A stretch of DNA of 51,115 nt from Mucilaginibacter sp. (GCA_028287975.1 JAQBOP010000186.1:1-51115); one strand, 5' to 3'. Counted from the first letter of the stretch, positions 26,846 through 36,017 are shown. The notes: a model not told the origin generated them from the letters alone. Made by a program: numbers and translations.

Positions 26846-27593
26846 AATTGTTCTAATTAAACATAAGTAGGATAATAACTGACTTTAACTGATATTTCAG
26901 ACTGATTTTAATTCATTGGCTAACAGGGGGTTTATTAATAATATTTATACTGGTTAAAACTAATTAGCTTATTATTATCCCAATAAATGCATAAAATGGC
27001 ATGTATCATTTTAAGCCTAAAGGGGATATTATTTACTACAAGCACATAACCCTGCCATTGATAAGGTATACCTTAAGTTATGTGTTGTAAACAACCGGAT
27101 AAAAAAGCTATAGATGCACGAAAGCCCATCAACCGGTTGGTTTAAATAGTTTAATTAATTGGGGATTAATTGATGGTACTCTGGTTTATTATTGGTCGAG
27201 CAAGTACTGCTGTTGGTTTATACAGCTAAATTTTGACAATTACACAGTTATCTCGTAGGAAATAACAACTGACATAAAAAAATATTTGCTCTACAGGTAA
27301 AATTGGCTTACCCGTGTTTGTCTAACAAATTTCTTTAATAGTGGTTTTTATTAATTTATAATAATATTTATTTTATTTATCTGTTGATAATTGAACACAT
27401 TTACGTATTGATTAATACATTGTTCAGCAGAAGCAATTTAATATATTACATATTGGCAGTTAAAACCAGGCATGGGGGGAGATACCCATCTGTAAATTGT
27501 GATTGAAAATTTTAAACTCAACGGATTGGCCTGACACCAAATATTGTGCAATTCCGGGGGATCTTCAGAAAAAATAGAAACAGGTACTATGTG
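26846..27593. other. 748-base gene-free region upstream of susC
   Basis: The region lies between the susC start and the 3' end of the AraC-type gene and has no convincing gene. It is AT-rich. A 12-bp perfect palindrome AAGGTATACCTT sits at 27063-27074 and a short TTTGT...ACAAA repeat near 27318-27330. No TAnnTTTG -7 element was found on the minus strand. It probably holds the sus promoter, a long leader or a small RNA. Confidence 0.5.
27063..27074. promoter_or_regulatory. 12-bp palindrome in susC upstream region
   Basis: AAGGTATACCTT is a perfect palindrome about 220 bases upstream of the susC start. It could be an operator half-site pair, but no regulator is assigned. Confidence 0.25.
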
Positions 27594-28574
27594 CTAATTA
27601 CCGGCGCCGTCCCTGTTATACCTATGCTTATAATCAATAGGCGACAAGCCCGTTATTTTTTTAAACACGGTTCTGAAGGTTTTAACATCTGTATAGCCAA
27701 CATCATACATTACTTCGTTAATGTTTTTGCGGGTATTCTCAAGATGCTTTTTGGCAGCTTCTATCTTTACGCGCTGGATATATTCGGCCGGGGTATTGTT
27801 TGTGGCTTTTTTAAAGCGGCGAATAAAATGGCGGCGCCCGATAGCGAAGCGAGTAGCCAGATCCTCGATGGATATTCTTTCGGCAAGGTTTTCTTCAATA
27901 AATTCCTGTGCTTTCTTAATAGGTTCGTCCTCGTGTTTTTTCTGCCCGTTAAACATAATGAACGGCGACTGGCTCTTCCGATCAATCTCGATAGCGAAAA
28001 ACTTTGATGCCCGTATAGCCATTTCACGGCCGGCATATCTTTCAATGATCCGCAGCAGCATGTTCCAGTATGAGGCCGCCCCACCGCTTGAGTTTAACCT
28101 GTCGCCTTCTGTAATGATACTGCCATCGGTCAGGATCACGTCCGGAAACATTTCCCTAAAGCTATTTGCAAAAAGCCAGTGTGTTGAACATTCCTTACCC
28201 TTAAGCAAACCTGTCTCGGCCAACAGGAAAGCGCCCAGGCATAATGACGTTATCTCTGCCCCGTTTTCATATTGTTTAATTATCCACGGCACTAATTCTT
28301 TATTGCGTTCCAAACTGGTTTTCATGTCGCCCGCTAATGCGGGGATGATCACCATGTCGGTTTTAGTAATGTCGCTGCATAGTTTATCGGTATTTACGGC
28401 AAAGGCGTTATTAACTAACTGTACCTGCTGTGCAAGGCCGACTAATTGTACATCAAAGGCCGGTTCTTTACCTGCATCAATCAAAAACTGGTTAACGGCG
28501 GTAAACATATACCGAGGGTCAACAATAGCTGCCGGAACAGCATCATAGGGCACTAATATGGATATGTGTTTCAT
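27594..28574 (-). CDS. GlxA-type AraC family transcriptional regulator with DJ-1/PfpI domain
   Basis: This 326-aa protein has an N-terminal DJ-1/PfpI (class I glutamine-amidotransferase-like) domain, residues 1-190, with the nucleophile-elbow cysteine in ITSLCLGAFLLAETGLL, and a C-terminal AraC pair of helix-turn-helix motifs (about 215-320): IEDLATRFAIGRRHFIRRF and INEVMYDVGYTDVKTFRTVF, ending GLSPIDYKHRY. Such regulators sense small molecules or stress and bind DNA. It is divergent from the DoxX/RibD-like pair at 28763, a common arrangement, so it probably controls that pair. It is not expected to be the regulator of the sus genes, which lie 748 bases away behind its 3' end. Confidence 0.92.
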   Translation of the reverse strand: MKHISILVPYDAVPAAIVDPRYMFTAVNQFLIDAGKEPAFDVQLVGLAQQVQLVNNAFAVNTDKLCSDITKTDMVIIPALAGDMKTSLERNKELVPWIIKQYENGAEITSLCLGAFLLAETGLLKGKECSTHWLFANSFREMFPDVILTDGSIITEGDRLNSSGGAASYWNMLLRIIERYAGREMAIRASKFFAIEIDRKSQSPFIMFNGQKKHEDEPIKKAQEFIEENLAERISIEDLATRFAIGRRHFIRRFKKATNNTPAEYIQRVKIEAAKKHLENTRKNINEVMYDVGYTDVKTFRTVFKKITGLSPIDYKHRYNRDGAGN

Positions 28575-28617
28575 TTATTTTATTACAGTAACCGGCTTAT
28601 CTTGAGGTACTATAATT

Positions 28618-28625
28618 CAAATCTA
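28618..28625 (-). promoter_or_regulatory. Possible -7 element for the AraC-type gene
   Basis: The minus strand reads TAGATTTG, fitting TAnnTTTG, and would start transcription near 28611, about 37 bases before the ATG at 28574. No -33 box was identified. Confidence 0.3.
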
Positions 28626-28712
28626 ATAAAAGCGAATGAAGAAAAAGCACTATGTCTCAAATCACCCCTAACAATGTCTCAACTTCACGCTACCCAACTT
28701 ATTTTGCCGCTA

Positions 28713-28720
28713 TACATTTG
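28713..28720 (+). promoter_or_regulatory. Possible -7 element for the DoxX/RibD-like operon
   Basis: TACATTTG fits TAnnTTTG; the transcript would begin near 28727, about 36 bases before the DoxX-like ATG at 28763. Confidence 0.35.
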
Positions 28721-28762
28721 TATCGTTAATCAATTAATTAAAACAACTAAACTCACAACAAC

Positions 28763-29143
28763 ATGAAAACTACAAAAATTTTATACTGGGTATTCAATAT
28801 CCTTTTTGCAATTGTAATGTTTGGCTCGGGCTTACCGGGTGTACTTGGCGCTAAAGCTACCATCCACGGTATGCATGAAGTAATGGGCTACCCGCTCTAT
28901 TTTATTCCTTTTTTGGGCGTGGCTAAAATGCTGGGGGCTATTGCTATTCTTATTCCGGGTTTCCCGAGAATAAAAGAATGGGCCTATGCCGGCTTAACTT
29001 TCGACCTGATAGCAGCAACTTACTCACTTTACTGCATACCTAACCCTGAAGGACCATGGTATGGTACATTAATTTTTGTTGCATTGGCGGCTGCAGCTTA
29101 TATCTATTATCATAAAAAACTGGCATTAACCAAACAAGCTTAG
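28763..29143 (+). CDS. DoxX-family membrane protein
   Basis: This 126-aa protein is largely hydrophobic with four predicted membrane helices: ILYWVFNILFAIVMFGSGLP, LYFIPFLGVAKMLGAIAILI, WAYAGLTFDLIAATYSLYC and TLIFVALAAAAYIYYHKK. The order and the phrase GVAKMLGAIAIL fit the DoxX/DoxD-like family, membrane proteins linked to redox and thiol stress in some bacteria but without a firm biochemical role. It is the first gene of a pair with the RibD-like gene 25 bases downstream and is divergent from the GlxA-type regulator, which likely controls both. Confidence 0.85.
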   Translation: MKTTKILYWVFNILFAIVMFGSGLPGVLGAKATIHGMHEVMGYPLYFIPFLGVAKMLGAIAILIPGFPRIKEWAYAGLTFDLIAATYSLYCIPNPEGPWYGTLIFVALAAAAYIYYHKKLALTKQA

Positions 29144-29168
29144 GTTATTATAAACAGGCGGGGGTAGT

Positions 29169-29735
29169 ATGCGGCGGATAATTATATCAATGAACATTAC
29201 TGTTGATGGCTTTATGGCAGGGCCGGATGGTGAGCTGGACTGGCACCTGCAAAACTGGACCAACGATATGAGCCAGGTACTGGCCGAACAATTAAACAAA
29301 GCCGATACCATATTATTAGGGCGGAATACTTACAGCGCCATGGCCAGCTACTGGCCTGCTGTAAGTACCGCTTTTTCACTATCGCGCGATGACCTGGCCT
29401 ATGCCGAAATGATGAACAGCTATCGTAAAGTTGTATGTTCAACAACCTTGAACGATCTGCCCTGGGCTAACTCGCAGGTCATTAAAAAAAACATCCATCG
29501 CGAAATTGTTAAACTAAAACAACAGCCCGGTAAGGATATTATAGTTTATGGCAGCTATAAACTGGTGCAATACCTTATTAAACATAATCTTGCAGACCAA
29601 TACCTGCTCTGGCTGTACCCCATTAGCATAGGCCGGGGCATAGCATTGTTTAAAAATAAGCAAACACTTAAATTGCTACAGTCTAACCCGCTATCTTCGG
29701 GGGTTATTATACTTAAATATAGTACAGAGGTTTAA
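29169..29735 (+). CDS. RibD C-terminal/dihydrofolate-reductase-family protein
   Basis: This 188-aa cytoplasmic protein opens with MRRIIISMNITVDGFMAGPD, continues with LLGRNTYSAMASYWP and KDIIVYGSYKLVQYLIKHN, and ends with YPISIGRGIALFKN, the pattern of stand-alone RibD_C reductases. The fold binds NADPH, and the substrate of these YwjB/YyaP-like proteins is unknown. It is distinct from true folate-pathway DHFR. The protein is of normal length for the group. It is cotranscribed with the DoxX-like gene. Confidence 0.9.
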   Translation: MRRIIISMNITVDGFMAGPDGELDWHLQNWTNDMSQVLAEQLNKADTILLGRNTYSAMASYWPAVSTAFSLSRDDLAYAEMMNSYRKVVCSTTLNDLPWANSQVIKKNIHREIVKLKQQPGKDIIVYGSYKLVQYLIKHNLADQYLLWLYPISIGRGIALFKNKQTLKLLQSNPLSSGVIILKYSTEV

Positions 29736-29840
29736 TTTAGCAGCGTAAACAACCGGCGTGTGCTTTTGGCCGTATTTATATTGTTTTTAACGCGGTATGA
29801 TATTTGTCGGTTTTCTGCGTTATACTGTACCCAAGAGTAA

Positions 29841-29848
29841 TATCTTTG
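29841..29848 (+). promoter_or_regulatory. -7 element for the TonB receptor at 29921
   Basis: TATCTTTG fits TAnnTTTG, with a TTTG at 29813-29816 upstream at slightly long spacing. The transcript would start near 29855, downstream of an in-frame ATG-like start at 29804, so translation must begin later, at 29921. Confidence 0.4.
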
Positions 29849-29920
29849 GGGTATCAGCACCAATTACGCCGCCTTTATTTTCATTTATTTGGAGATTTAG
29901 GACAGACGGAGAACTTATAT

Positions 29921-32251
29921 ATGCACAAACTCTTGCCCTTTATTTTGGTTCTGCTGTTGTCAGTTTTATTTATGCCGGGGGCATATGCTCAAAAACAATA
30001 CACCATTAACGGAACCATTAAAGATGCCGCTACCGGCGAAACACTAATAGGCGCTACTGTAAGGTTACAAGAATTACAACAAAACGCTGCAGCAACCAAC
30101 GCTTACGGCTTTTTCTCATTAACAGCCCCCGAAGGAGATTATACTTTGGTTATCAGCTATATTGGTTACGAGACTATTAATCAACCTATCAAACTCGATA
30201 AAAACACGCAGGTAAATATTTTACTCACCAGTAACAATACGCTTAAAGAAGTATCCATAAATAGCAATACCCGTAAAAACGAAAATGTAGAAAGCCCGCA
30301 GATGGGTTTAACCCGCCTTGACCTGCGCCAGGTAAATAATGTACCCGTAATATTTGGTGAGAAGGATGTTTTAAAAACTATACAGCTGTTGCCGGGTGTA
30401 AAATCAATCGGCGACGGCAATTCAGGCTTTTATGTGCGCGGTGGCGGGTCTGACCAAAATCTGATCCTGCTGGATGAAGCTGTTGTATATAATGCGTCGC
30501 ATTTATTTGGTTTCTTCTCTACATTCAACTCAGACGCTATAAAGGATGTAAGCCTATATAAAGGCGGGATGCCTGCGCAATATGGCGGCAGGTTATCATC
30601 AGTACTGGACATTAAGATGCTGGATGGTAACGCTAAAGATTTTACTTTGCAGGGAGGTATAGGCCTCATCTCGTCACGCATTAAGGTTGAGGGGCCCATT
30701 GTTAAAGATAAAGGTTCGTTTATGATCAGCGCACGCAGGACATATGCTGATCTTTTCTTAAAGCTATCAACCGACACGACCACCCGCGGATCCAGCCTTT
30801 ATTTTTATGATATTAATGCCAAAGCCAATTATCATATCGATGATAAAAACACCATTTACCTGTCGGGATATCTTGGTAAAGACGTATTAGGTATAAAAAA
30901 TAATTTTGGGACAAACTGGGGCAATCAGACCGCCACATTACGCCTTAACCATATTTTTAACAGCAAGCTGTTTTTAAACACATCACTTATTTACAGTGAT
31001 TATAATTTTATGGTGCAAAGCTTTGGCAGCAACAATGATTTTAAGGTAACCTCAAAAATACGCGACTTTAACCTGAAGGAAGATTTTGAGTATTTCTTTT
31101 CGGACAATACGTTGCATTTCGGCGTTAATGCAACCCATCACACCATATCGCCGGGCAACATCACCTCGTCCGCAACTTCTGAAGTAAACCCGCAAACCAT
31201 TCAAAGCCGAAACGGCATCGAATCGTCTGCCTATGTATCAGACGAATGGCAACCAGCCAACAGGCTAAAATTTTTGTATGGCGTAAGGCTTTCTGCATTT
31301 GCGCTGTTAGGCCCGGGTAATTTTAACACCTACAATGCCGACGATCAACTCATTGCATCAAAAAATTACGGATCCGGCGATGTTGTAAAAAGTTATATTA
31401 TTCCCGAGCCGCGTTTCTCTGTCAGCTATGAGTTAAGTGATCAAAATTCATTAAAGGCATCTTACAATCGTAACACACAAAACATTCATTTAATATCAAA
31501 CTCGACAGCCAGTTCGCCATCCGATCTGTATGTAATGAGCAGCAATAATATCAAACCCGGCATATCTGACCAGGTGGCGTTAGGCTATTTTAAAAACTCG
31601 GCAAATAATCAATACGAGTTCTCTTCAGAAATTTATTATAAAAGGCTGCAAAACCAGATAGACTATAAAAACGGTGCGCAGCTAATAGCTAACCAGGATG
31701 TAGAGTCGCAACTGGTTTACGGGCAGGGGCGTGCTTACGGCTTGGAATTGTTTTTTAAGAAACGTTATGGGAAATTAAATGGCTGGATAGGTTATACACT
31801 TTCAAAAACCGAAAACCAGTTCGATGCGGTAAACAACGGCAATTATTTCCCGGCTACGCAAGACAGAACGCACGACATATCAATAGTGGGGATCTATAAA
31901 TTGAGTGGCCGGTGGACACTGTCAGGCACCTTTATCTACGGCACCGGTAACGCGGTTACCTATCCGCACGGAAAATATAGTGTTGGCGGCCTAACCACGC
32001 TTTATTATAGCGAGAGGAATGGTGATCGTTTACCGCCTTATAGCCGCCTTGATTTAGGCGCTACGCTTGAAGGCAAACCACACAAGCGCTTTCACTCCAG
32101 CTGGACGTTTGGATTATATAACGTGTACAATCGTAAAAACCCTTATACCATTACTTTCCGGGATGACCCGAATGATGCGTCGCGTACGCAAGCGGTTAAA
32201 ACAAGCTTATTTGGCAGGATCCCGTCGGTTACGTATAACTTTACTTATTAA
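29921..32251 (+). CDS. TonB-dependent receptor with carboxypeptidase-regulatory-like domain
   Basis: This 776-aa protein begins at an ATG (MHKLLPFILVLLLSVLF) with a strong signal peptide ending AYAQ; the reading frame extends upstream to 29804 but that part lacks a signal and lies before the likely promoter. The N-terminal beta-sandwich (YTINGTIKDAATGETLIGAT) is followed by a plug domain (KTIQLLPGVKSIGDGNSG; FYVRGGGSDQNLILLDEAV) and a beta-barrel ending in aromatic YNFTY. It is an outer-membrane importer of the kind paired with DUF4249 lipoproteins, and that partner starts 3 bases after its stop. The ligand is not known; iron complexes or other large solutes are possible. Confidence 0.92.
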   Translation: MHKLLPFILVLLLSVLFMPGAYAQKQYTINGTIKDAATGETLIGATVRLQELQQNAAATNAYGFFSLTAPEGDYTLVISYIGYETINQPIKLDKNTQVNILLTSNNTLKEVSINSNTRKNENVESPQMGLTRLDLRQVNNVPVIFGEKDVLKTIQLLPGVKSIGDGNSGFYVRGGGSDQNLILLDEAVVYNASHLFGFFSTFNSDAIKDVSLYKGGMPAQYGGRLSSVLDIKMLDGNAKDFTLQGGIGLISSRIKVEGPIVKDKGSFMISARRTYADLFLKLSTDTTTRGSSLYFYDINAKANYHIDDKNTIYLSGYLGKDVLGIKNNFGTNWGNQTATLRLNHIFNSKLFLNTSLIYSDYNFMVQSFGSNNDFKVTSKIRDFNLKEDFEYFFSDNTLHFGVNATHHTISPGNITSSATSEVNPQTIQSRNGIESSAYVSDEWQPANRLKFLYGVRLSAFALLGPGNFNTYNADDQLIASKNYGSGDVVKSYIIPEPRFSVSYELSDQNSLKASYNRNTQNIHLISNSTASSPSDLYVMSSNNIKPGISDQVALGYFKNSANNQYEFSSEIYYKRLQNQIDYKNGAQLIANQDVESQLVYGQGRAYGLELFFKKRYGKLNGWIGYTLSKTENQFDAVNNGNYFPATQDRTHDISIVGIYKLSGRWTLSGTFIYGTGNAVTYPHGKYSVGGLTTLYYSERNGDRLPPYSRLDLGATLEGKPHKRFHSSWTFGLYNVYNRKNPYTITFRDDPNDASRTQAVKTSLFGRIPSVTYNFTY

Positions 32252-32254
32252 TGT

Positions 32255-33049
32255 ATGAAAAACAGGTATAAACTAACGGTTATAATTTTATTTTGCATAG
32301 TCATTGGTTCTTGCAAAAAGGTGATCGACCTTAATTTAAAAACCGCGTCGCCGCAATTGGTCATAGAGGGTAACCTCACGGACGAATTAGGGCGGCAATT
32401 TGTAAGTATTACCAAGTCTGTTGCTATAGATAGTACAAATAACTTCCCCCCGGTAACAGGTGCAGTAGTTAATTTAATTGATTACAATGGCACATCCTAT
32501 AAATTGACAGAACGTGCTCCGGGCAATTATTATTCGCCATCACTTTTGGGCAAACACAACCAAAAGTATACTTTGCAGGTACATCTCGATGGTAAAACTT
32601 ACACAGCAGTATCAACTATGCCGGACAAAGTTAGTATTGATTCGGTAGCATTATCAGTACAGTATTTTGGGACACAAGTAACAAAAACCGTCATTATATT
32701 TTATCAGGATCCGTTAAATGTACCTAACCAGTACCGGTTTGTGTTGACTATAAATGGAGTGCAGGTAAAACAGGTATTTGCACGAAATGATTATTTGAAT
32801 AACGGGCGCGCTGTACAACAACTGCTTTATGAAGATGACATTAAACTCAAAAGCGGTGATCAGGTAGATATTGAAATGCAATGTATTGACCCAACCATCT
32901 ATAACTATTGGTATACTTTTAGCCTGCAGCAGTCAAATGATTTTAGTTCTACAACGCCAACTAACCCAATAACTAATTTTGACGACCATAACGTGTTAGG
33001 CTATTTTAGCGCACATACCACCGAGCATAGAAGTATAATTATACCGTAA
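32255..33049 (+). CDS. DUF4249 lipoprotein, partner of the TonB receptor
   Basis: This 264-aa protein has a lipoprotein signal ending in VIGSCKK, followed by VIDLNLKTASPQLVIEGNLT, the start typical of DUF4249. The fold is beta-rich with PVTGAVVNLIDYNG and YTLQVHLDGKTYTAVS. DUF4249 proteins are outer-membrane lipoproteins coded directly after a TonB receptor in Bacteroidota; their role as accessory surface binding proteins is inferred from that context. The gene is 3 bases after the receptor stop and its own stop is 8 bases from the stop of the convergent PI-PLC-like gene. Length is at the short end for the family. Confidence 0.88.
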   Translation: MKNRYKLTVIILFCIVIGSCKKVIDLNLKTASPQLVIEGNLTDELGRQFVSITKSVAIDSTNNFPPVTGAVVNLIDYNGTSYKLTERAPGNYYSPSLLGKHNQKYTLQVHLDGKTYTAVSTMPDKVSIDSVALSVQYFGTQVTKTVIIFYQDPLNVPNQYRFVLTINGVQVKQVFARNDYLNNGRAVQQLLYEDDIKLKSGDQVDIEMQCIDPTIYNYWYTFSLQQSNDFSSTTPTNPITNFDDHNVLGYFSAHTTEHRSIIIP

Positions 33050-33057
33050 GCAGCGTT

Positions 33058-33900
33058 TTAGTTTGCAGAGGCGGTAGTTGTATTTGATCTTGAAAGCAGG
33101 AAATCTTTCAAGGCGACAAGCTTATCAGTATTGATCAGATCAACGCCGCAGCTTAAGATCTCTTTCCAAACGGCTTTGTTATCCGGCGAAGCCCACAGCC
33201 TTACCTGTTCGCCATTTTTATGTGCTATAGTTATGTAATTACATAAGCGTTTCTTTTCACGCTCGGATATATTGCCGTAGCCTTTCCACTTTAACAATTT
33301 TGAATATTTGCAACTGGCCATTTTTGACACATTGGCTATGGTGTCCCTGTCAACCTTACGCAGGTCTTCATCTATAAAAGCCAGGCGGCTTTGCTCGCTT
33401 TTTACAATATCATACGGTTTGTGACCTGATAACACGATAGTAACTGCCCGAAGCGAAACTTTACCGGTATCATAGCTTGATAGTATGGGCCTGTATTTTT
33501 CAAGAATGGTTTTTAATTCGGCATAGGTTTTTTTTGCATCGGTCTTAATATCTATCATTAAAGTAACAGGCTGCTGAAGGCCGGCATAAACATAACCGTT
33601 ATTTTTATTTACCTGCGCCTGCAAAGGTATAAGGTATAAATTTTCGAGCGTGCGCCTGCCTTTAAAATAAGGGTTGATATGTGCAACAACTAATTTATTC
33701 TTATGTAAAAAAACATCTGCCTCAATATGGGTATAACCATTGGTTTCGGCATCCATCAGCGGGCGCTTATGGCGATAATCGTTATGTGCAAATGCGTTAG
33801 GAAGCGTAATAAATTGTGCCTTTACCATAAATGGAGACACGAAAAGTAATATAACAAACAGTACTTTTTTTGAAAATAAGTTAACCAGGGGTATTAACAT
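33058..33900 (-). CDS. Secreted PI-PLC/GDPD-like phosphodiesterase, copy A
   Basis: This 280-aa protein has a signal peptide ending in VKAQ (residue 29). The catalytic-type residues of the PI-PLC/glycerophosphodiesterase barrel are visible: H39 in AFAHNDYRHKRPL, E60 and D62 in HIEADVFL, and H74 in VVAHINPYF, plus DIKTDAKKTY further on and INTDKLVAL at the end. Members of this superfamily cleave phosphodiester bonds in lipids or their head groups; this sub-family has no proven substrate. A second copy lies 208 bases upstream on the same strand. Expected location is the periplasm. Confidence 0.82.
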   Translation of the reverse strand: MLIPLVNLFSKKVLFVILLFVSPFMVKAQFITLPNAFAHNDYRHKRPLMDAETNGYTHIEADVFLHKNKLVVAHINPYFKGRRTLENLYLIPLQAQVNKNNGYVYAGLQQPVTLMIDIKTDAKKTYAELKTILEKYRPILSSYDTGKVSLRAVTIVLSGHKPYDIVKSEQSRLAFIDEDLRKVDRDTIANVSKMASCKYSKLLKWKGYGNISEREKKRLCNYITIAHKNGEQVRLWASPDNKAVWKEILSCGVDLINTDKLVALKDFLLSRSNTTTASAN

Positions 33901-34108
33901 TTAGAGCGTATTATTTTGTTACTTTTATAAATGTATGACTATACTATGACAATCAGTAACATTCTAAAAAATTTAATCTCGTTCTAATCTCGGATTAACC
34001 TGATTACAGAAAATGTTAAATATTTATTACAGCGTATGATACAGGCAATAAAAAATCTTGAGGAAAAGATCCGGATTAATTATCTTGCTGATAAAACAAC
34101 AATATCGG

Positions 34109-34963
34109 TCAGTTAGCTTTTGCATATAGTGTCCTGGTTGACAATAAAAAGTTTTTTAACATGGCCAGTTTATCTGTATTAATAAGGTCTACCCCACAAT
34201 CTAACAATTCTTGCCACACCATTAAATTCTCCGGCGATGCCCATAACCTAACCCTTTTGCCGTATTTGTGTGCAACTGTTACATAATTTAGCAGTAGCTG
34301 TTTTTCGTCGGCAGGGATAACACCTTCACCGTTCCATCTGAGCAACCTGGAGTATTTACAACTGGCCATAGTATATACATTTGTGTTGCTGGTATCCCGA
34401 TAAGTTGATCTCAAATCCTGGTCGATAAAAGCTAACCGCCTATTTTCGGCTGTGATACTCTTAAATGGCTTGTTACCCGATAACACGATAGTCACTTGCC
34501 TGGGGTAAACCTTACCATCTTCGTATCGTGTTAATATTGACTTATATTTTTCAAGTAAAGGTTTAAGTGCCCGGTAAGTTGCCTCTGCATCCGTTTTTAT
34601 GTCGACCAGTAAAGTAACCGGGCTATCGTAACCATGGTATACCTGCCCTTTATTTTTTATGATGAGCTCCATTAGCGGTTTCAGGTAAAGCAGCTCAAGC
34701 GTCCGGCCTTGCTTAAAATATGGGTTGATGTGCGCGACGACAAATTCATTATCCTTTAAAAAAATATCTGCTTCGAGGTTGGTGTACCCATTATCAAGCG
34801 CGTCAAAAAGCGGACGCTTGTGCGAGTAATCGTTATGAGCAAAAGCGTTAGGGAGTGGAGTAGACTGGCAGCTTACAATTAGGGGGTCGGAAAGCATTAA
34901 AACAAAAAGAGCTGTTTTTAGTAATTGTAGCTTAAAAATGGCAGCTTGCATTTTAAGTATCAT
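34109..34963 (-). CDS. Secreted PI-PLC/GDPD-like phosphodiesterase, copy B
   Basis: This 284-aa protein is a clear paralogue of copy A: it shares PNAFAHNDY.HKRPL, NLEADIFL, VVAHINPYF, VDIKTDAE, TIVLSGNKP, MASCKYSRLLRW and CGVDLINTDKLA in the same order. The same His/Glu/Asp set is kept, so both copies look active. The N-terminus has a hydrophobic signal (residues 8-32) ending near VSCQS; a lipobox is possible but weak. It precedes copy A by 208 AT-rich bases containing no gene, so cotranscription is uncertain. The divergence between copies suggests an old tandem duplication with different specificities. Confidence 0.82.
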   Translation of the reverse strand: MILKMQAAIFKLQLLKTALFVLMLSDPLIVSCQSTPLPNAFAHNDYSHKRPLFDALDNGYTNLEADIFLKDNEFVVAHINPYFKQGRTLELLYLKPLMELIIKNKGQVYHGYDSPVTLLVDIKTDAEATYRALKPLLEKYKSILTRYEDGKVYPRQVTIVLSGNKPFKSITAENRRLAFIDQDLRSTYRDTSNTNVYTMASCKYSRLLRWNGEGVIPADEKQLLLNYVTVAHKYGKRVRLWASPENLMVWQELLDCGVDLINTDKLAMLKNFLLSTRTLYAKAN

Positions 34964-35123
34964 TGCTAAATTTTGTTAATACAAAATTACCTGATACATA
35001 TAAGTAAAGCTTAAAATAAAGATTAAGAATTAGTTAAATTCATGCTTCTTAATGTTAACAAATTACGCTCTACAGAAAAGAGTATGACACTTTACAGGCA
35101 GTCGTACTATATTATTAATTGTT

Positions 35124-35131
35124 TAATTTTG
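35124..35131 (+). promoter_or_regulatory. Possible -7 element for map
   Basis: TAATTTTG fits TAnnTTTG. Transcription would begin near 35138, about 14 bases before the preferred ATG at 35152 and after the earlier in-frame ATG at 35119, which supports the shorter protein. Confidence 0.4.
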
Positions 35132-35151
35132 CCTCTGATAAAAACGTTAAA

Positions 35152-35916
35152 ATGTCTATAACTACCGAAGACGAAAGAATTGGAATACAGCACGCAAGTG
35201 ATGCTGTTGCCGTCACGCTTAAAAAGATGCGTGAATTTGCTAAACCGGGTATTTCAACAAAGGAGCTTGACGAATACGGCGGCGAATTGCTGGCGCAGAT
35301 GGGCGCCCGTTCTGCACCTAAGTTAACCTATGATTTTCCCGGATATACGTGTATCAGTATTAACGAGGAAGCCGCACATGGCGTACCATCGGCCGATAAA
35401 ATCTTGAAAGAAGGTGACCTGGTAAATATTGACGTATCAGCAGAGTTGAATGGCTATTGGGCTGATAATGGCGGCTCTTTTATATTAGGCGATGATATCC
35501 ACGGCCATGGCAGACTGGTAGAAGCATCGAAAGAGATCTTGAAGAAGGCGATCAGCAACATTAAAGGCGGTGTCAGGATCTCGGAGATAGGCCGGCTGAT
35601 AGAAACCGAAGCGAAAAAGGCCGGCTATACGGTAATAAAAAATCTGACCGGGCATGGTGTCGGCCGCAGCCTGCATGAAGAACCGCACGAAATAGCGAAC
35701 TACTGCGACAGGTACAACACCGACCGTTTCAAAAAAAATTCGGTAGTGGCGATAGAGACATTCATCTCAACACGGTCGACAATTGCCGAAACCCAAGCCG
35801 ATGGCTGGACATTGAGCGGCAATAAAGGCGGTTTTGTTGCACAGCACGAGCATACCATGATGGTAACCGGCGGCCAGCCGGTAATATTTACAGCGCAGAA
35901 CGGCATCTGGGAATAA
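35152..35916 (+). CDS. map: Methionine aminopeptidase, type I
   Basis: This 254-aa cytoplasmic enzyme removes the initiator methionine from new proteins. The metal ligands are present: the first aspartate in VNIDVSAEL, the second in YWADNGGSF, the histidine in GHGVGRSLHE, and the two glutamates in AIETFIS and QHEHTMMV. The substrate histidine lies in AAHGVPS. The ATG at 35152 (MSITTEDERIG) is preferred because an upstream extension to 35119 lies before the likely transcription start. The gene is alone on the plus strand, not in the usual ribosomal-protein operon, and has a different N-terminus from the copy normally found there, so a second map gene may exist elsewhere. Confidence 0.93.
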   Translation: MSITTEDERIGIQHASDAVAVTLKKMREFAKPGISTKELDEYGGELLAQMGARSAPKLTYDFPGYTCISINEEAAHGVPSADKILKEGDLVNIDVSAELNGYWADNGGSFILGDDIHGHGRLVEASKEILKKAISNIKGGVRISEIGRLIETEAKKAGYTVIKNLTGHGVGRSLHEEPHEIANYCDRYNTDRFKKNSVVAIETFISTRSTIAETQADGWTLSGNKGGFVAQHEHTMMVTGGQPVIFTAQNGIWE

Positions 35917-35963
35917 TATCACGCTATACCTGCAATACTATAATATCAAATATTGCTATCAAA

Positions 35964-35992
35964 AAAGGCCTCTCCAAAACGGAGAGGCCTTT
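35964..35992. terminator. Bidirectional terminator between map and recA
   Basis: A 12-bp stem AAAGGCCTCTCC/GGAGAGGCCTTT (35964-35975 with 35981-35992) closes a 5-base loop, with A/T runs at both sides, so it can end transcripts from both directions. Confidence 0.92.
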
Positions 35993-36017
35993 ATCATTTA
36001 TAAAAAAAACTAAATAG

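Noticed and set aside
27721-28548. Long plus-strand open frame of 275 codons
   Set aside because: It is the antisense shadow of the AraC-type regulator, whose protein has clear domains; the shadow has no recognisable motif.
27594-28574. AraC-type gene as regulator of the sus genes
   Set aside because: It lies 748 bases from susC with its 3' end toward it, is divergent from the DoxX/RibD-like pair, and is of the GlxA type and not a PUL sensor.
29804-29920. Upstream extension of the TonB receptor
   Set aside because: It lies partly before the likely promoter and puts 39 residues ahead of a perfect signal peptide; the start at 29921 is preferred.
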